Part shown: positions 1 to 6,574 of the stretch, in pieces
Layout of the letters: each line of letters begins with the position of its first letter
Numbering within the stretch: the stretch's first letter is position 1
Source: a virus
Reading direction: 5' to 3' (one strand)
Length of the DNA: 22,670 nt
Virus record (IMG/VR): IMGVR_UViG_3300042923_001792
Span: 1-22,670 of that record
Translations under genes and position numbers: made by a program
Notes under the pieces: model-generated
The model's input: the letters and a program-made list of their open reading frames with translations, nothing else
Database searches by the model: none
Told to the model about the DNA's origin: nothing

Positions 1-540
1 TTAGTCTCTATAAAATATATTTTTTTCTTCCCTACAGAACTTTAGGATCTGTAGGTTAAAAACTAACAAGGAAGGGATCGCCCAAGATTCTAATGAAGGA
101 TACTTAGTACTTTTCATTCCATACATTTCAAGAATATCAATATCTGGATTACAACAGCTTATAAAGCCTGAACTAGTTAAGTATATACCATCCCAATCCA
201 ATGCCATCTTTTCAAAATCAATCTCAATATAATTATCAACTTCTAATGGATATCTATCTATTAATTTTATAAAATCCTCATAGCAATTAATAAAATATAC
301 TCTGCTAGTATCTTTAACCTCATAGACCAAGTAGTAGGGCCTGCTGTGGCATTCGACCATTTCTGGGTCATTATATACATATTCTAGCCATACAGACGGA
401 TATTTTGACCCTGGTGTATAATCGCTTAACCAGTATCCCCAGATTGGTCTGTAGCTCCCTGGGTAATTAGTATTCTTAACCGAAATAAAATCTCCGTATT
501 CTATAGGGTCACCACTATGCACCTGTAAAGGAATTTTCAA
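1..540 (-). CDS. uncharacterised phage-associated protein (about 180 aa)
   Basis: I do not recognise a named family with certainty. The protein is soluble, aromatic-rich and without a signal peptide. Its C-terminal half has a block reading LDWDGIYLT followed by an ESW...LLVFN block. From memory this resembles small phage proteins with an 'YDGI...WDC...WN' pattern, but the match is weak and unverified. The frame is open from a GTG at 549, but that codon lies directly against the GAGGAG ribosome binding site. A TTG at 540 sits 8 nt after GAGGAG and is the better start. The stop (TAA) is exactly at the window edge, so the gene is complete. It lies downstream of the lysis genes on the same strand, where prophages often carry lysogenic-conversion genes. 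Toxin or conversion roles are possible but not shown. Confidence 0.6.
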   Translation of the reverse strand: MKIPLQVHSGDPIEYGDFISVKNTNYPGSYRPIWGYWLSDYTPGSKYPSVWLEYVYNDPEMVECHSRPYYLVYEVKDTSRVYFINCYEDFIKLIDRYPLEVDNYIEIDFEKMALDWDGIYLTSSGFISCCNPDIDILEMYGMKSTKYPSLESWAIPSLLVFNLQILKFCREEKNIFYRD

Positions 541-581
541 ATAAAACACTCCTCACTTTAGACTTAAAAAACACAAATGTT

Positions 582-638
582 AGTATTATCCGTAACTTCA
601 CAAGAGAATAATTTCTTGTGACTTCAATTACTAATACT
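582..638. repeat. long interrupted inverted repeat (stem-loop) between two minus-strand genes
   Basis: Three nested pairs of arms share one centre: AGTATTA (582-588) with TAATACT (632-638), GTAA (592-595) with TTAC (628-631), and TCACAAGA (598-605) with TCTTGTGA (614-621). The outer right arm overlaps the stop codon of the small membrane protein gene. It may act as a terminator for that gene, although no clean T-run follows on the minus strand. Confidence 0.5.
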
Positions 639-918
639 ATATTTCTTTCTTCCTAAACCTTAACCACAAACCGTGCAAGGTACTTACAACACTCATCGTT
701 CCGAAAGCAAAAGTACAAACAAAGTACCCTAGTGCTCTTTCCCATCCCACTGAATCTGCTTCTAAGAAAAAGTATTGTTGAACAACTATGAAAGTAACTG
801 ATGGTATGAATACCTTTATCCAGCCATACTTATATCTCGATTTTATTAAACTATGCTGTAGAAAGAAAGTAATGATTAGTATTAAAACGAATGAAGAAAA
901 AAGAATCAATTCGTACAT
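637..918 (-). CDS. small membrane protein (93 aa)
   Basis: The 93-aa product has three hydrophobic stretches: about residues 4-20 (LILFSSFVLILIITFF), 35-50, and 60-85. It should therefore be an integral membrane protein with two or three helices and a basic C-terminal end (RFRKKE). The ATG at 918 follows GGGGGTAACACC, an acceptable ribosome binding site. I see no motif that identifies a family. It sits just beyond the holin, so a second holin-like or lysis-accessory role is conceivable, but a conversion membrane protein is equally possible. Confidence 0.55.
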   Translation of the reverse strand: MYELILFSSFVLILIITFFLQHSLIKSRYKYGWIKVFIPSVTFIVVQQYFFLEADSVGWERALGYFVCTFAFGTMSVVSTLHGLWLRFRKKEI

Positions 919-1012
919 GGTGTTACCCCCAAATACTTTTAAATGTATATATTTTACAAAAATTATAGAAATCCTTTAATAATCTTGTCAAAAAATGAAA
1001 AATGCCAAAGCA

Positions 1013-1255
1013 CTAGGCTCTGGTATCATCATTATCAATAAGCTCAACTTTCGGTGTTTCAACTCTTTTTCCATCTACATTGGCTTCAGCTAGAATATAT
1101 ATAACAACCGAAGAAAATGCACCGATAACTGCGGATACTTGGGAAATTACAGTTGCCTCTACTTTCACCAACACCAAACCGGCAGCAATAAGCGCCATAA
1201 GTAAACTCCAGAACTTCCGTGAGCTTAATTTCCTCATCCAATCAATTTTTGTCAT
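1013..1255 (-). CDS. phage holin
   Basis: An 80-aa protein with an N-terminal KIDWMRKLSSRKFW block, the classic opening of many Firmicute phage holins. Two hydrophobic segments follow (about residues 16-30 and 37-56), then a charged hydrophilic tail rich in Glu, Asp and Lys. Holins form membrane lesions at a programmed time and release the endolysin to the cell wall. The ATG directly abuts the TAA of the lysin gene (TAAATG), so the two are translationally coupled, and AGGAGGGAAA provides the ribosome binding site. The lysin-then-holin order on one operon supports the call. Confidence 0.85.
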   Translation of the reverse strand: MTKIDWMRKLSSRKFWSLLMALIAAGLVLVKVEATVISQVSAVIGAFSSVVIYILAEANVDGKRVETPKVELIDNDDTRA

Positions 1256-1648
1256 TTATTTTCCCTCCTTAATGACTTCATATAGCCTTACCATAATAAC
1301 TGCCGCCTGCTCCCTAGTTAGTTGCCCCGTAGGATTGAAATTACCATTTGAATCTCCAGCAATTAGACCAAGTGCCTTTGCTTTTTCTATATCCTTTGCT
1401 GACCAACGATCATCAGCTACATCTCTAAATACTTTACCCAATATATTTCCCCCTTTCATCACTTCAAAGACTTCTTCCTGGAATTTATGCCAACTCAAAG
1501 GATTCTGTACAAACCATCGATGACAATCCTTCCATCCTACTACTTCCTGGTGCAGCCATAGATCGCCCAATGGCTTTGGATCAAGATCCCATTCTTTACT
1601 GAGGTCTGCACAGCGGTGCACCAAAGTATTATATGTAGCCTCTGTCAT
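1256..1648 (-). CDS. N-terminally truncated N-acetylmuramoyl-L-alanine amidase with SLH domain
   Basis: Residues 1-60 look like only the C-terminal part of an Amidase_2 (type 2 amidase) fold. YNTLVHRCADL is followed by WLHQEVVGWKDC, where H33 and C42 match the last zinc ligands of this family, and then by NPLSWHKF. Residues about 73-127 form one S-layer homology domain (FRDVADDRWSAKDI ... LTREQAAVIMVR), which binds secondary cell-wall polymer. The amidase N-terminal half, with the first zinc histidine, is missing. The frame is closed by a TAA only 10 codons upstream of the ATG, and the N-terminal half is not visible in the other minus-strand frames nearby. The product is therefore probably inactive. 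It looks like the edge of a large deletion that removed the morphogenesis genes. Confidence 0.75.
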   Translation of the reverse strand: MTEATYNTLVHRCADLSKEWDLDPKPLGDLWLHQEVVGWKDCHRWFVQNPLSWHKFQEEVFEVMKGGNILGKVFRDVADDRWSAKDIEKAKALGLIAGDSNGNFNPTGQLTREQAAVIMVRLYEVIKEGK

Positions 1649-1689
1649 AGTCCCCTTATCGTCGATATTGGCCAGTTAAGCATACATTT

Positions 1690-1715
1690 CGAGGGGAGAT
1701 TCTAATCCCCCCTCG
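1690..1715. repeat. GC-rich hairpin upstream of the truncated lysin
   Basis: CGAGGGGAGATT (1690-1701) pairs with AATCCCCCCTCG (1704-1715), with one mismatch in 12 pairs and a minimal loop. Neither side has a convincing T-run, so it is not a classical intrinsic terminator. It lies close to the presumed deletion edge. Confidence 0.5.
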
Positions 1716-1927
1716 TTCTTAATCATATATATGAACTTCAGAATGTTTACACCAATTTCTTGACAGATTCCAATTTCCTTCAAAATCCTTTTAAAAATTA
1801 TTTAAATTTCAAAGATACATTAAAGCTAATACGATGTAATAGGGTTGATGGCAACCTATCGTTTTGTCGTAGAAAATAGATTTAGATTAAGTTTGTATTT
1901 AGTTGATTAAAAATTTTACTTCTAATG

Positions 1928-2180
1928 CCTTTCGAAATTGTCTCCTTTATGCCTTAGGTTTTGGAAACGGAAAGGGCAATGAAAATTTTTTTGTATCTAG
2001 CGGAACCTTGGGCTTCGCTAGACCCGCAGCGTTCATGGACCTCCCAAAGTACCTTTTGTTTTTTGCCCTCTCTCAATGTAATATATGTGGTATTCTATTA
2101 CATTCAAATAGAATTTTCTCTTCTTTATATATCATCAGAAAACGCCACCTGAATGTAATGTTCTTTGTTTTTGTTACATT
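1928..2180. repeat. cluster of four stem-loops in a non-coding stretch
   Basis: Four inverted repeats follow one another. CCTTTC (1928-1933) pairs with GAAAGG (1970-1975). GGGCAA (1974-1979) pairs with TTGCCC (2063-2068) and encloses CTAGCG (1997-2002) with CGCTAG (2016-2021). AATGTAATA (2075-2083) pairs with TATTACATT (2096-2104). AATGTAA (2152-2158) pairs with TTACATT (2174-2180). There is also a short direct repeat, TAATGCCTT / TTATGCCTT (1924 and 1948). The open frames here show no coding character. This could be a structured RNA, a palindromic interspersed element, or the end of a transposon. Confidence 0.45.
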
Positions 2181-2533
2181 GCTTTTTTAGATGAAAACAA
2201 TTTCCGAATTTCATGTCTATCTTCTTAAATAGCCTGTAGAAATTCATCGTCTTCAAGTGCAGTTGGACCATAAAATGCAAAGGCTATTTTTATAATTATC
2301 TTTGCGTTTAATCTCTGGTATTATATTTATAGGGTTCTATTATTAATCTTTTAACATCTATGTGAATAGAACCATCAGAAATTCATTAACAAAATGTTTA
2401 CAAGTGAGAACCCTGCTCTGCAATATGTGAAATTTCACTACGCATACTCATTATTCTGTAGAGGATTTCTTCTACCTAGATTTCTGTGCAAAATAAAAAA
2501 AGCCAGAGCATTATGCATGCCCCAGCATCTTCA

Positions 2534-2894
2534 CTATGTCCTAGCAAATTCTTCCTCATCGGAAAAATATCGTTGAAAACATTCAACTACTTCATCAATT
2601 ATATGATCAATTTGGTTCTTGCTATACTACAGTCTTGGAATCCATGGTAGTAATTCATAGATTCTTTCAACTACCATATGATATTTCAGTTCGCCAGGGC
2701 TATTCCCATATCACCTACATTCTAATCTTTGGTTAGTAGTTCTATAGGTACTTCTTAGCTGTTAGTCTCCCTATCTTCATAAGCCGTTCAGCTCCAATAT
2801 TGATCTTGAACATTGGTTCAATTTATTTGGTCATGCGCCTTTCATCGACTCAAATAGCTTGAGTTCTCACCTATTTTCGAATATTATCATCCAT
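2534..2894 (-). pseudogene. decayed gene of unknown function (three nonsense codons, at least two frameshifts)
   Basis: Reading on the minus strand from an ATG at 2894 gives MDDNIRK, stop, VRTQAI, stop, VDERRMTK, stop, then IEPMFKINIGAERLMKIGRL and TAKKYL. The three early stops are TAG, TGA and TAA, and each is one C-to-T change from a sense codon. Coding resumes in other frames: VPIELLTKD, then NVGDMGIALA, then PGELKYHMVVERIYELLPW, and finally SKNQIDHIIDEVVECFQRYF ending at TAG (2534-2536). The pieces run in the same order and direction and look like one original protein of about 110-120 residues. I do not recognise the family. Its position just after the small terminase suggests a former phage gene. 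Confidence 0.5.
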
Positions 2895-2990
2895 TTTCAA
2901 CTTTTTTCAAAAGTTTTCAAGGAAAAAGTCATTTTTTTAGTGTGTGTGAAAATTAGGGATACCCTCCGGTCTTTTGAATTCGTATTTTTT

Positions 2991-3014
2991 TCGCCAGGGT
3001 GGGGGGGGAGTGGA
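2991..3014. other. poly-G tract (cos-like candidate)
   Basis: GCCAGGGT is followed by eight consecutive G and then AGTGG, an extreme G-run in otherwise AT-rich DNA. It lies between the small terminase stop and the decayed gene. Cohesive-end sites of Firmicute phages are often short GC-rich stretches beside terminase genes, so this is a candidate. The position downstream rather than upstream of the small terminase gene argues against it. Confidence 0.25.
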
Positions 3015-3101
3015 ACTTATCCATGATTCACTTAAAACCACTCCCCAATATGTCTTCCTTTTAAATCTTTACATACTTGCATCATTTGTTCCCTGTATGC
3101 T

Positions 3102-3869
3102 TTACCACATCTTTGTCTTATCCATTTCCTTGGTATGCTCGAACCGTTCTCTTTCAAGTTCAAGCTTTTTCTCGCTAAGCTCTTTCCTATGCTGCAGCTC
3201 TGGATTCTGAATTTGCATCCTCAATCTTTCAACTCTCAGCTTTTGTTCCTCAGTAGCTGTATCCCAATTAGCATGAAGCATTTCATTATAGTCTTTAATC
3301 AACCTGGATAATGTAGCCATTGCTCTGGATTGGGAATTTAGCAGGTTTGCTTGTCTATCCCATGCTTGCTGAATCTCATATTCTTCTTCCCTATATGTTT
3401 CAACAAGCATCTTTGCATCTTTTGGGCCTTTTAGATCTTGTTGGCTTTTAAATTTCTTAAGCTCTTTTGATTTATCATGTTCATCTTTAACATACATGAT
3501 TTTCTGAGACCTAAGTATATTGATCCATTTGGTCATAATCATTGCCCATTGGATGTCTAACGGCGACCCTCCAGCTTCCTCTGCCTCTTTGACTAGATTT
3601 CTCACCTCTGTTGGAAGATATTTTGAATACCATCCATGCTTTCTTGCGTATTGATTTGCTTCTGGAGCTCCAGTAGCATTTTTATTACCTAACGGAGCCC
3701 CACCTTTTGGATTGTATTTTCTCTTCCAATCATCTGCATTTCTCCAATACTCAACGTTTTTCTCTTTCTCATCAAGTAGTCGTGCTAATTCTTTGGTTGT
3801 TATTTTACCTTGATGCTCTCTGTATATTTTAAATGCTTTTTCTCTATTAGGATTTCGATTTCTTGCCAT
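3102..3869 (-). CDS. phage terminase small subunit
   Basis: A 255-aa DNA-binding packaging subunit. The N-terminus (MARNRNPNREKAFKIYREH, then ITTKELARLLDEKEKNVEYW) is a helix-turn-helix of the PBSX-like small terminase type. The linker carrying GGAPLGNKNATG and HGWYSKYLP is typical of this family. The second half (about residues 105-255) is highly charged and predicted coiled-coil, as in oligomeric small terminases. It would recognise viral DNA and recruit a large terminase, but no large terminase follows. The ATG at 3869 has a GGAGGAAGT binding site. After the stop, another frame stays open for about 25 codons (KAYREQMMQV...), so the C-terminus may have been altered by a frameshift. Confidence 0.85.
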   Translation of the reverse strand: MARNRNPNREKAFKIYREHQGKITTKELARLLDEKEKNVEYWRNADDWKRKYNPKGGAPLGNKNATGAPEANQYARKHGWYSKYLPTEVRNLVKEAEEAGGSPLDIQWAMIMTKWINILRSQKIMYVKDEHDKSKELKKFKSQQDLKGPKDAKMLVETYREEEYEIQQAWDRQANLLNSQSRAMATLSRLIKDYNEMLHANWDTATEEQKLRVERLRMQIQNPELQHRKELSEKKLELERERFEHTKEMDKTKMW

Positions 3870-3885
3870 ACTTCCTCCTATCAGA

Positions 3886-4196
3886 ATAACTCGTATTTTT
3901 AGCTAGGGATACAATTGCTATATAATGTTTTCTTATCGTCATTTGAATTAGTTTAGTTGTCAGTTCCATTCAATTTTTCACCTTCCAAAATACGAGTTAT
4001 AAAATGTTCTCCTTATCGTGTTTTTACATGGAATTAGCTTCTAACCTTTAAATTCAATGGCTAGAACCACTTTTTTGTCCCAAAAATGAAAGTCGGGTTT
4101 ATATGGTAAATCATGCTTTCAAAAAATTTTTTTCTTACATTATATATCATCGTTTTTTGACCCTCCAATGTCGAACTGTTAAAAAATCCGACTTTC
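3886..4196 (-). promoter_or_regulatory. small-terminase upstream region: inverted repeats, late-promoter candidate, possible pac/cos
   Basis: This gene-free stretch (3870-4236) holds several symmetrical elements. ATAACTCGTATTTT (3886-3899) and AAAATACGAGTTAT (3987-4000) are a perfect 14-bp inverted repeat 87 bp apart. A related pair of direct repeats, ATGTTTTCTTATCGTC (about 3925) and ATGTTCTCCTTATCGTG (about 4004), sits inside and beside it. GAAAGTCGG (4088-4096) and CCGACTTTC (4188-4196) are a perfect 9-bp inverted repeat. Between the latter, on the minus strand, TTGGAG and TATAAT with an 18-bp spacer form a plausible promoter for the terminase. The repeats are candidates for late-activator binding or terminase recognition. 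Confidence 0.4.
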
Positions 4197-4236
4197 GTTA
4201 TTTTAGTCCCCCTTTTTCTTTACTCATTGTCCTTAC

Positions 4237-4683
4237 CTATTTTTTCTTTTCCTGTGCAGCTTTTCTTCTCGTCTTAGCTGATATTTCACGGATATAGTCA
4301 TAGGAATACCCCAGTTCATCGGCGATCTCTATAAGCTTTTTCTTTTGAAAGTCCCTCATGTAAACCACCTGATTTTCAATCCCACTTAGTTGTGAAACCT
4401 TTTCTTCCATCTTTCTTTTAGTCTCCTCCAGATGTGCAATGGCCTCCTCATGGAGTAAAATATGGCTTTTTATTTTCTGAATTCTTTCAAGGGCCTCCAG
4501 AAAAGGCATCTGAACAAAACCACCTGAACGCACCTCAGAATAGTTCACTGCCTTAATATCGCTAGGTCCATCTAATCTTGCCAATCTGGTTAAAACCTTC
4601 AACTCTCCTTTATATCCTTCCAGCCTTGCTTTCCATGCATCAATGGAATTGCACAAATCCATGTATGAATCACTTAACCTCAT
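4237..4683 (-). CDS. ArpU/RinA-like phage late transcription regulator
   Basis: A 148-aa protein. The N-terminal half (YMDLCNSIDAWKARLEGYKG) and the middle (LHEEAIAHLEETKRKMEEKV) form coiled-coil helices. The C-terminus (KKLIEIADELGYSYDYIREI) is a sigma-70 region-4-like helix-turn-helix. This architecture is that of phage transcriptional regulators (ArpU, RinA and DUF1492-like families) that switch on packaging and structural genes, and the small terminase lies immediately downstream. An open frame reaches a TTG at 4719, but that codon lies inside a terminator stem. The ATG at 4683 has AAGGTGGAG 7 nt upstream and is the preferred start. Confidence 0.75.
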   Translation of the reverse strand: MRLSDSYMDLCNSIDAWKARLEGYKGELKVLTRLARLDGPSDIKAVNYSEVRSGGFVQMPFLEALERIQKIKSHILLHEEAIAHLEETKRKMEEKVSQLSGIENQVVYMRDFQKKKLIEIADELGYSYDYIREISAKTRRKAAQEKKK

Positions 4684-4710
4684 CCTTCTCTCCACCTTCC
4701 CATCTTCTAT

Positions 4711-4751
4711 AAAAAACAAGAAGCCCAGGTTTATCCTACCTGGGCTTCTTG
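4711..4751 (-). terminator. strong intrinsic terminator of the early minus-strand operon
   Basis: CAAGAAGCCCAGGT (4717-4730) and ACCTGGGCTTCTTG (4738-4751) form a perfect 14-bp stem with a 7-nt loop, followed on the minus strand by six T (4711-4716). The stop codon of the Com-like gene lies in the loop. It separates the early genes from the late regulator. Confidence 0.9.
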
Positions 4752-4874
4752 AGCCTCTATCTTATATGTATGTGTCGTCTTACACTTCGGGCATTTGATC
4801 TCGATCTCTACCTCTGTTCCCTCGGGAATCTTTCCCAACACCTTCTTACAAGCAATACATCTAATTTCTGTCAT
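4731..4874 (-). CDS. Com-like zinc-ribbon protein (47 aa)
   Basis: A short gene encoding MTEIRCIACKKVLGK ... IKCPKCKTTH. It has two CXXC knuckles (C6/C9 and C28/C31) spaced as in the Mu Com family, a tiny zinc-binding protein. In phage Mu, Com binds mom mRNA and lets the DNA-modification gene be translated. Com-like proteins are also common in Firmicute phages, where their target is unknown. The TAA stop lies in the loop of the terminator hairpin, so the last nine codons are part of the stem and may link translation to termination. The ATG follows GGTGGGACATA. Confidence 0.7.
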   Translation of the reverse strand: MTEIRCIACKKVLGKIPEGTEVEIEIKCPKCKTTHTYKIEAQEAQVG

Positions 4875-4894
4875 TATGTCCCACCATCCTCGTC

Positions 4895-4960
4895 CTATAC
4901 TGCTGCCTTTTTCAATATATACTCTTTCCTATCATTATTGGAGGTATCCATACACATCAT
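4895..4960 (-). CDS. possible 21-aa peptide
   Basis: MMCMDTSNNDRKEYILKKAAV follows a GGGG-containing upstream stretch and lies between two convincing small genes of the same operon. Too short for any family call; it may be real or simply spacer. Confidence 0.25.
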   Translation of the reverse strand: MMCMDTSNNDRKEYILKKAAV

Positions 4961-4976
4961 CCCCTATTTAAATCCA

Positions 4977-5138
4977 TTAATTTTTATTTCTTAATATCCT
5001 GATACGTTCATTATCAAGTTTCCTTACAGCATAATCACCTATATACCTCATTTCTTCTTTTCCACATTTTGTGCATCTGTACTTATTGTACGCCCCACAG
5101 TGTTTGATAAATTCCCATTTGTGAAAATGAAATCTCAT
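4977..5138 (-). CDS. small zinc-ribbon protein (53 aa)
   Basis: The product begins MRFHFHKWEFIKHCG and contains CTKCGKEEMRYIG, a zinc knuckle. Together with H6, H14 or C15 this could complete a metal site. The ATG is preceded by GGAGGGTGATAT, an excellent ribosome binding site. It belongs to the run of small early genes that ends at the 4711-4751 terminator. Zinc-ribbon mini-proteins of this kind are common in phage early regions; the function is unknown. Confidence 0.65.
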   Translation of the reverse strand: MRFHFHKWEFIKHCGAYNKYRCTKCGKEEMRYIGDYAVRKLDNERIRILRNKN

Positions 5139-5163
5139 ATATCACCCTCCACTCAATCTTAGT

Positions 5164-5334
5164 TTAAGATACAAGTAGCACACCTGATACAAGAAACAAT
5201 GCAATTCCAGTTCCTGCCCCTAAGTTTCCATGACCGTCACCATAGGCATTTTTCCTAAATCCATTAAGTAAGACTAACGCGATCATTATGTCCATACTCC
5301 CAATTATCAACCTCATTAACTTCAACACTTTCAC
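5164..5334 (-). CDS. small membrane protein (56 aa)
   Basis: GTG-started frame with two hydrophobic segments: about residues 7-23 (MRLIIGSMDIMIALVLL) and 41-56 (GTGIALFLVSGVLLVS). They are separated by a polar loop rich in Gly and Asn (NAYGDGHGNLGAG). No strong ribosome binding site precedes the GTG, and the ATG seven codons in is an alternative. No family recognised. Confidence 0.45.
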   Translation of the reverse strand: MKVLKLMRLIIGSMDIMIALVLLNGFRKNAYGDGHGNLGAGTGIALFLVSGVLLVS

Positions 5335-5858
5335 AATTTATTTTTCAATAGGCCTGCTTTCACCTGATTCCCATCCTACCTAGTTCATTATTTAAGCCAT
5401 AGATTTATGTAGTATGTGAATCCTCCAGAATTTTTAAACTAATGGTAATTATTTTGAGTCGTATTTTTAATTTCCTTATTGTGTATAAACATGATTTTCT
5501 TTGATCATAATTAAGGTAATCCTTCGACTCTACCCAGATAATAGTTTTTAAAAACCTATTGAAGGCGGTGAATGGATGGAACTGAACATTCATATCAAGT
5601 TAGATAATCACACTGTCATAATGATTTTAAGCTACTTGATATCACTAGTGAAGTAATATCCATTTACTAAAGATAAGACCTAGATATACTAAAGATTTAT
5701 TTGCTTAAAAAGTACTTAAGATAAATCTGTGTGGGGTTGAGGGAAACTTATATTTTAGCCATCTCTAAAAATCATTAGTGGAGGATTAATTTACTGTTTG
5801 CTGGATACTCCTAAGATAAACAAATATTACAACAATACTCACGTTTCATAATGTAAAA
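5335..5858. other. gene-poor stretch with a possible plus-strand peptide
   Basis: No convincing gene is seen. A minus-strand frame at 5405-5593 lacks a ribosome binding site. A short plus-strand frame (5576-5656) is listed separately. On the minus strand near 5850, MKREYCCNICLS ends in a stop after 12 codons and may be the start of a lost zinc-ribbon gene. ACTAAAGAT occurs twice near 5670-5700. Confidence 0.4.
5576..5656 (+). CDS. possible 26-aa peptide on the opposite strand
   Basis: MELNIHIKLDNHTVIMILSY plus six more residues, preceded by AGGCGGTGAATGG, a fair ribosome binding site. It runs against the surrounding operon. Small phage proteins starting with a similar 'M-x-L-N-I-x-I-K-L-D' strand exist, so this may be a shortened relic, or a hydrophobic type I toxin-like peptide. 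Confidence 0.25.
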   Translation: MELNIHIKLDNHTVIMILSYLISLVK

Positions 5859-6092
5859 TCACAGACTGCTTATAACTTTTATATCTTTTATTGCTTGTTG
5901 CAAAGCTTCCAAAGGTGTTTTGCATCCGTATACATGAGTTTTTTCTAAATCTTTATCCTTGAAAGGTTCTGTATTAATTTTGCAATGCCATCCCATTGGA
6001 TGATATCCTGTCTCCACTTCATAATCTGATTCATCAAAATAATTTAGCAATGGACTATATCCTTTGTATTTGAGTAATAGTTCTTCTAACAT
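5859..6092 (-). CDS. uncharacterised phage protein (77 aa)
   Basis: A 77-aa acidic protein beginning MLEELLLKYKGYSPLLNYF, with a central HPMGWHCKI segment and a C-terminal amphipathic helix (TPLEALQQAIKDIKVI). The ATG at 6092 has AGGTGG 7 nt upstream. It lies 20 nt after the ASCH gene in the same operon. The layout of a short beta-rich core followed by 'EALxxAI' is seen in small phage early proteins that I cannot name. Confidence 0.6.
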   Translation of the reverse strand: MLEELLLKYKGYSPLLNYFDESDYEVETGYHPMGWHCKINTEPFKDKDLEKTHVYGCKTPLEALQQAIKDIKVISSL

Positions 6093-6112
6093 ATTTCATC
6101 CACCTTTCTTCT

Positions 6113-6574
6113 CTAAGTCTCAATTTCGCCCCTAAAGTTCCATAAATTTAACTTCCCTTTAGCTGGTATAGGTTCCTTAAGAATTTCAACATCCTCCAAT
6201 ATCCATGCATATCTTTCTAAGCAGTAATTTCCAAACTCCACTTCATTGCCTGAAACTTTCTGATCGTTTTCCAATGTTGCTCCTATAATTCTGAGATTAT
6301 CTCCTAGTTCCCAATCTATAATTTTAAGACAGTCAACCAAGTTACACCTTGCAATGATGGCTCCTATCGGCAATTTTTCAAAGGAATCTATGCCGTTACT
6401 ATGCAAGGTTGAATAAAATGGTTCTTTATCACATATGAACTTTTCAATCTTCTTGCTCGAATGGATCAGTAACGGTCCCCTATATTTGGTTGCCCAGGAT
6501 CTAGTCTCAATTCTCTTTTCACCAGTGGCTATCAATGTGGCCCATGGTTGAATTATAGATAAAGTTTTCATCAT
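6113..6574 (-). CDS. ASCH domain protein
   Basis: A 153-aa single-domain protein of the ASCH family (ASC-1 homology, a PUA-like beta-barrel that binds nucleic acid). The opening SIIQPWATLIATGEKRIETR and then SWATKYRGPLLIHSSKK is the hallmark: the 'QPWA..I..G.K..E.R' and 'YRG...IH.s.k' motifs line the putative ligand groove. GAIIARCNLVDCL and the terminal GKLNLWNF also fit. Phage copies often lie among early genes and may bind RNA or modified nucleotides; some ASCH proteins are nucleases or cytidine-derivative hydrolases. Its ATG overlaps the stop of the upstream gene (ATGA), so it is translationally coupled. Confidence 0.85.
   Translation of the reverse strand: MMKTLSIIQPWATLIATGEKRIETRSWATKYRGPLLIHSSKKIEKFICDKEPFYSTLHSNGIDSFEKLPIGAIIARCNLVDCLKIIDWELGDNLRIIGATLENDQKVSGNEVEFGNYCLERYAWILEDVEILKEPIPAKGKLNLWNFRGEIET

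Noticed and set aside
1903-2190. Plus-strand open frame of 95 codons in the stem-loop cluster
   Set aside because: No ribosome binding site, odd composition, and the DNA is dominated by inverted repeats; it looks like chance openness of a structured region.
2394-2576. Plus-strand open frame opposite the decayed gene
   Set aside because: Overlaps the 3' end of the minus-strand relic, has no ribosome binding site and no coding character.
5405-5593. Minus-strand 62-codon frame
   Set aside because: Starts without a ribosome binding site and has a composition rich in Ile/Lys/Leu typical of AT-rich non-coding DNA.
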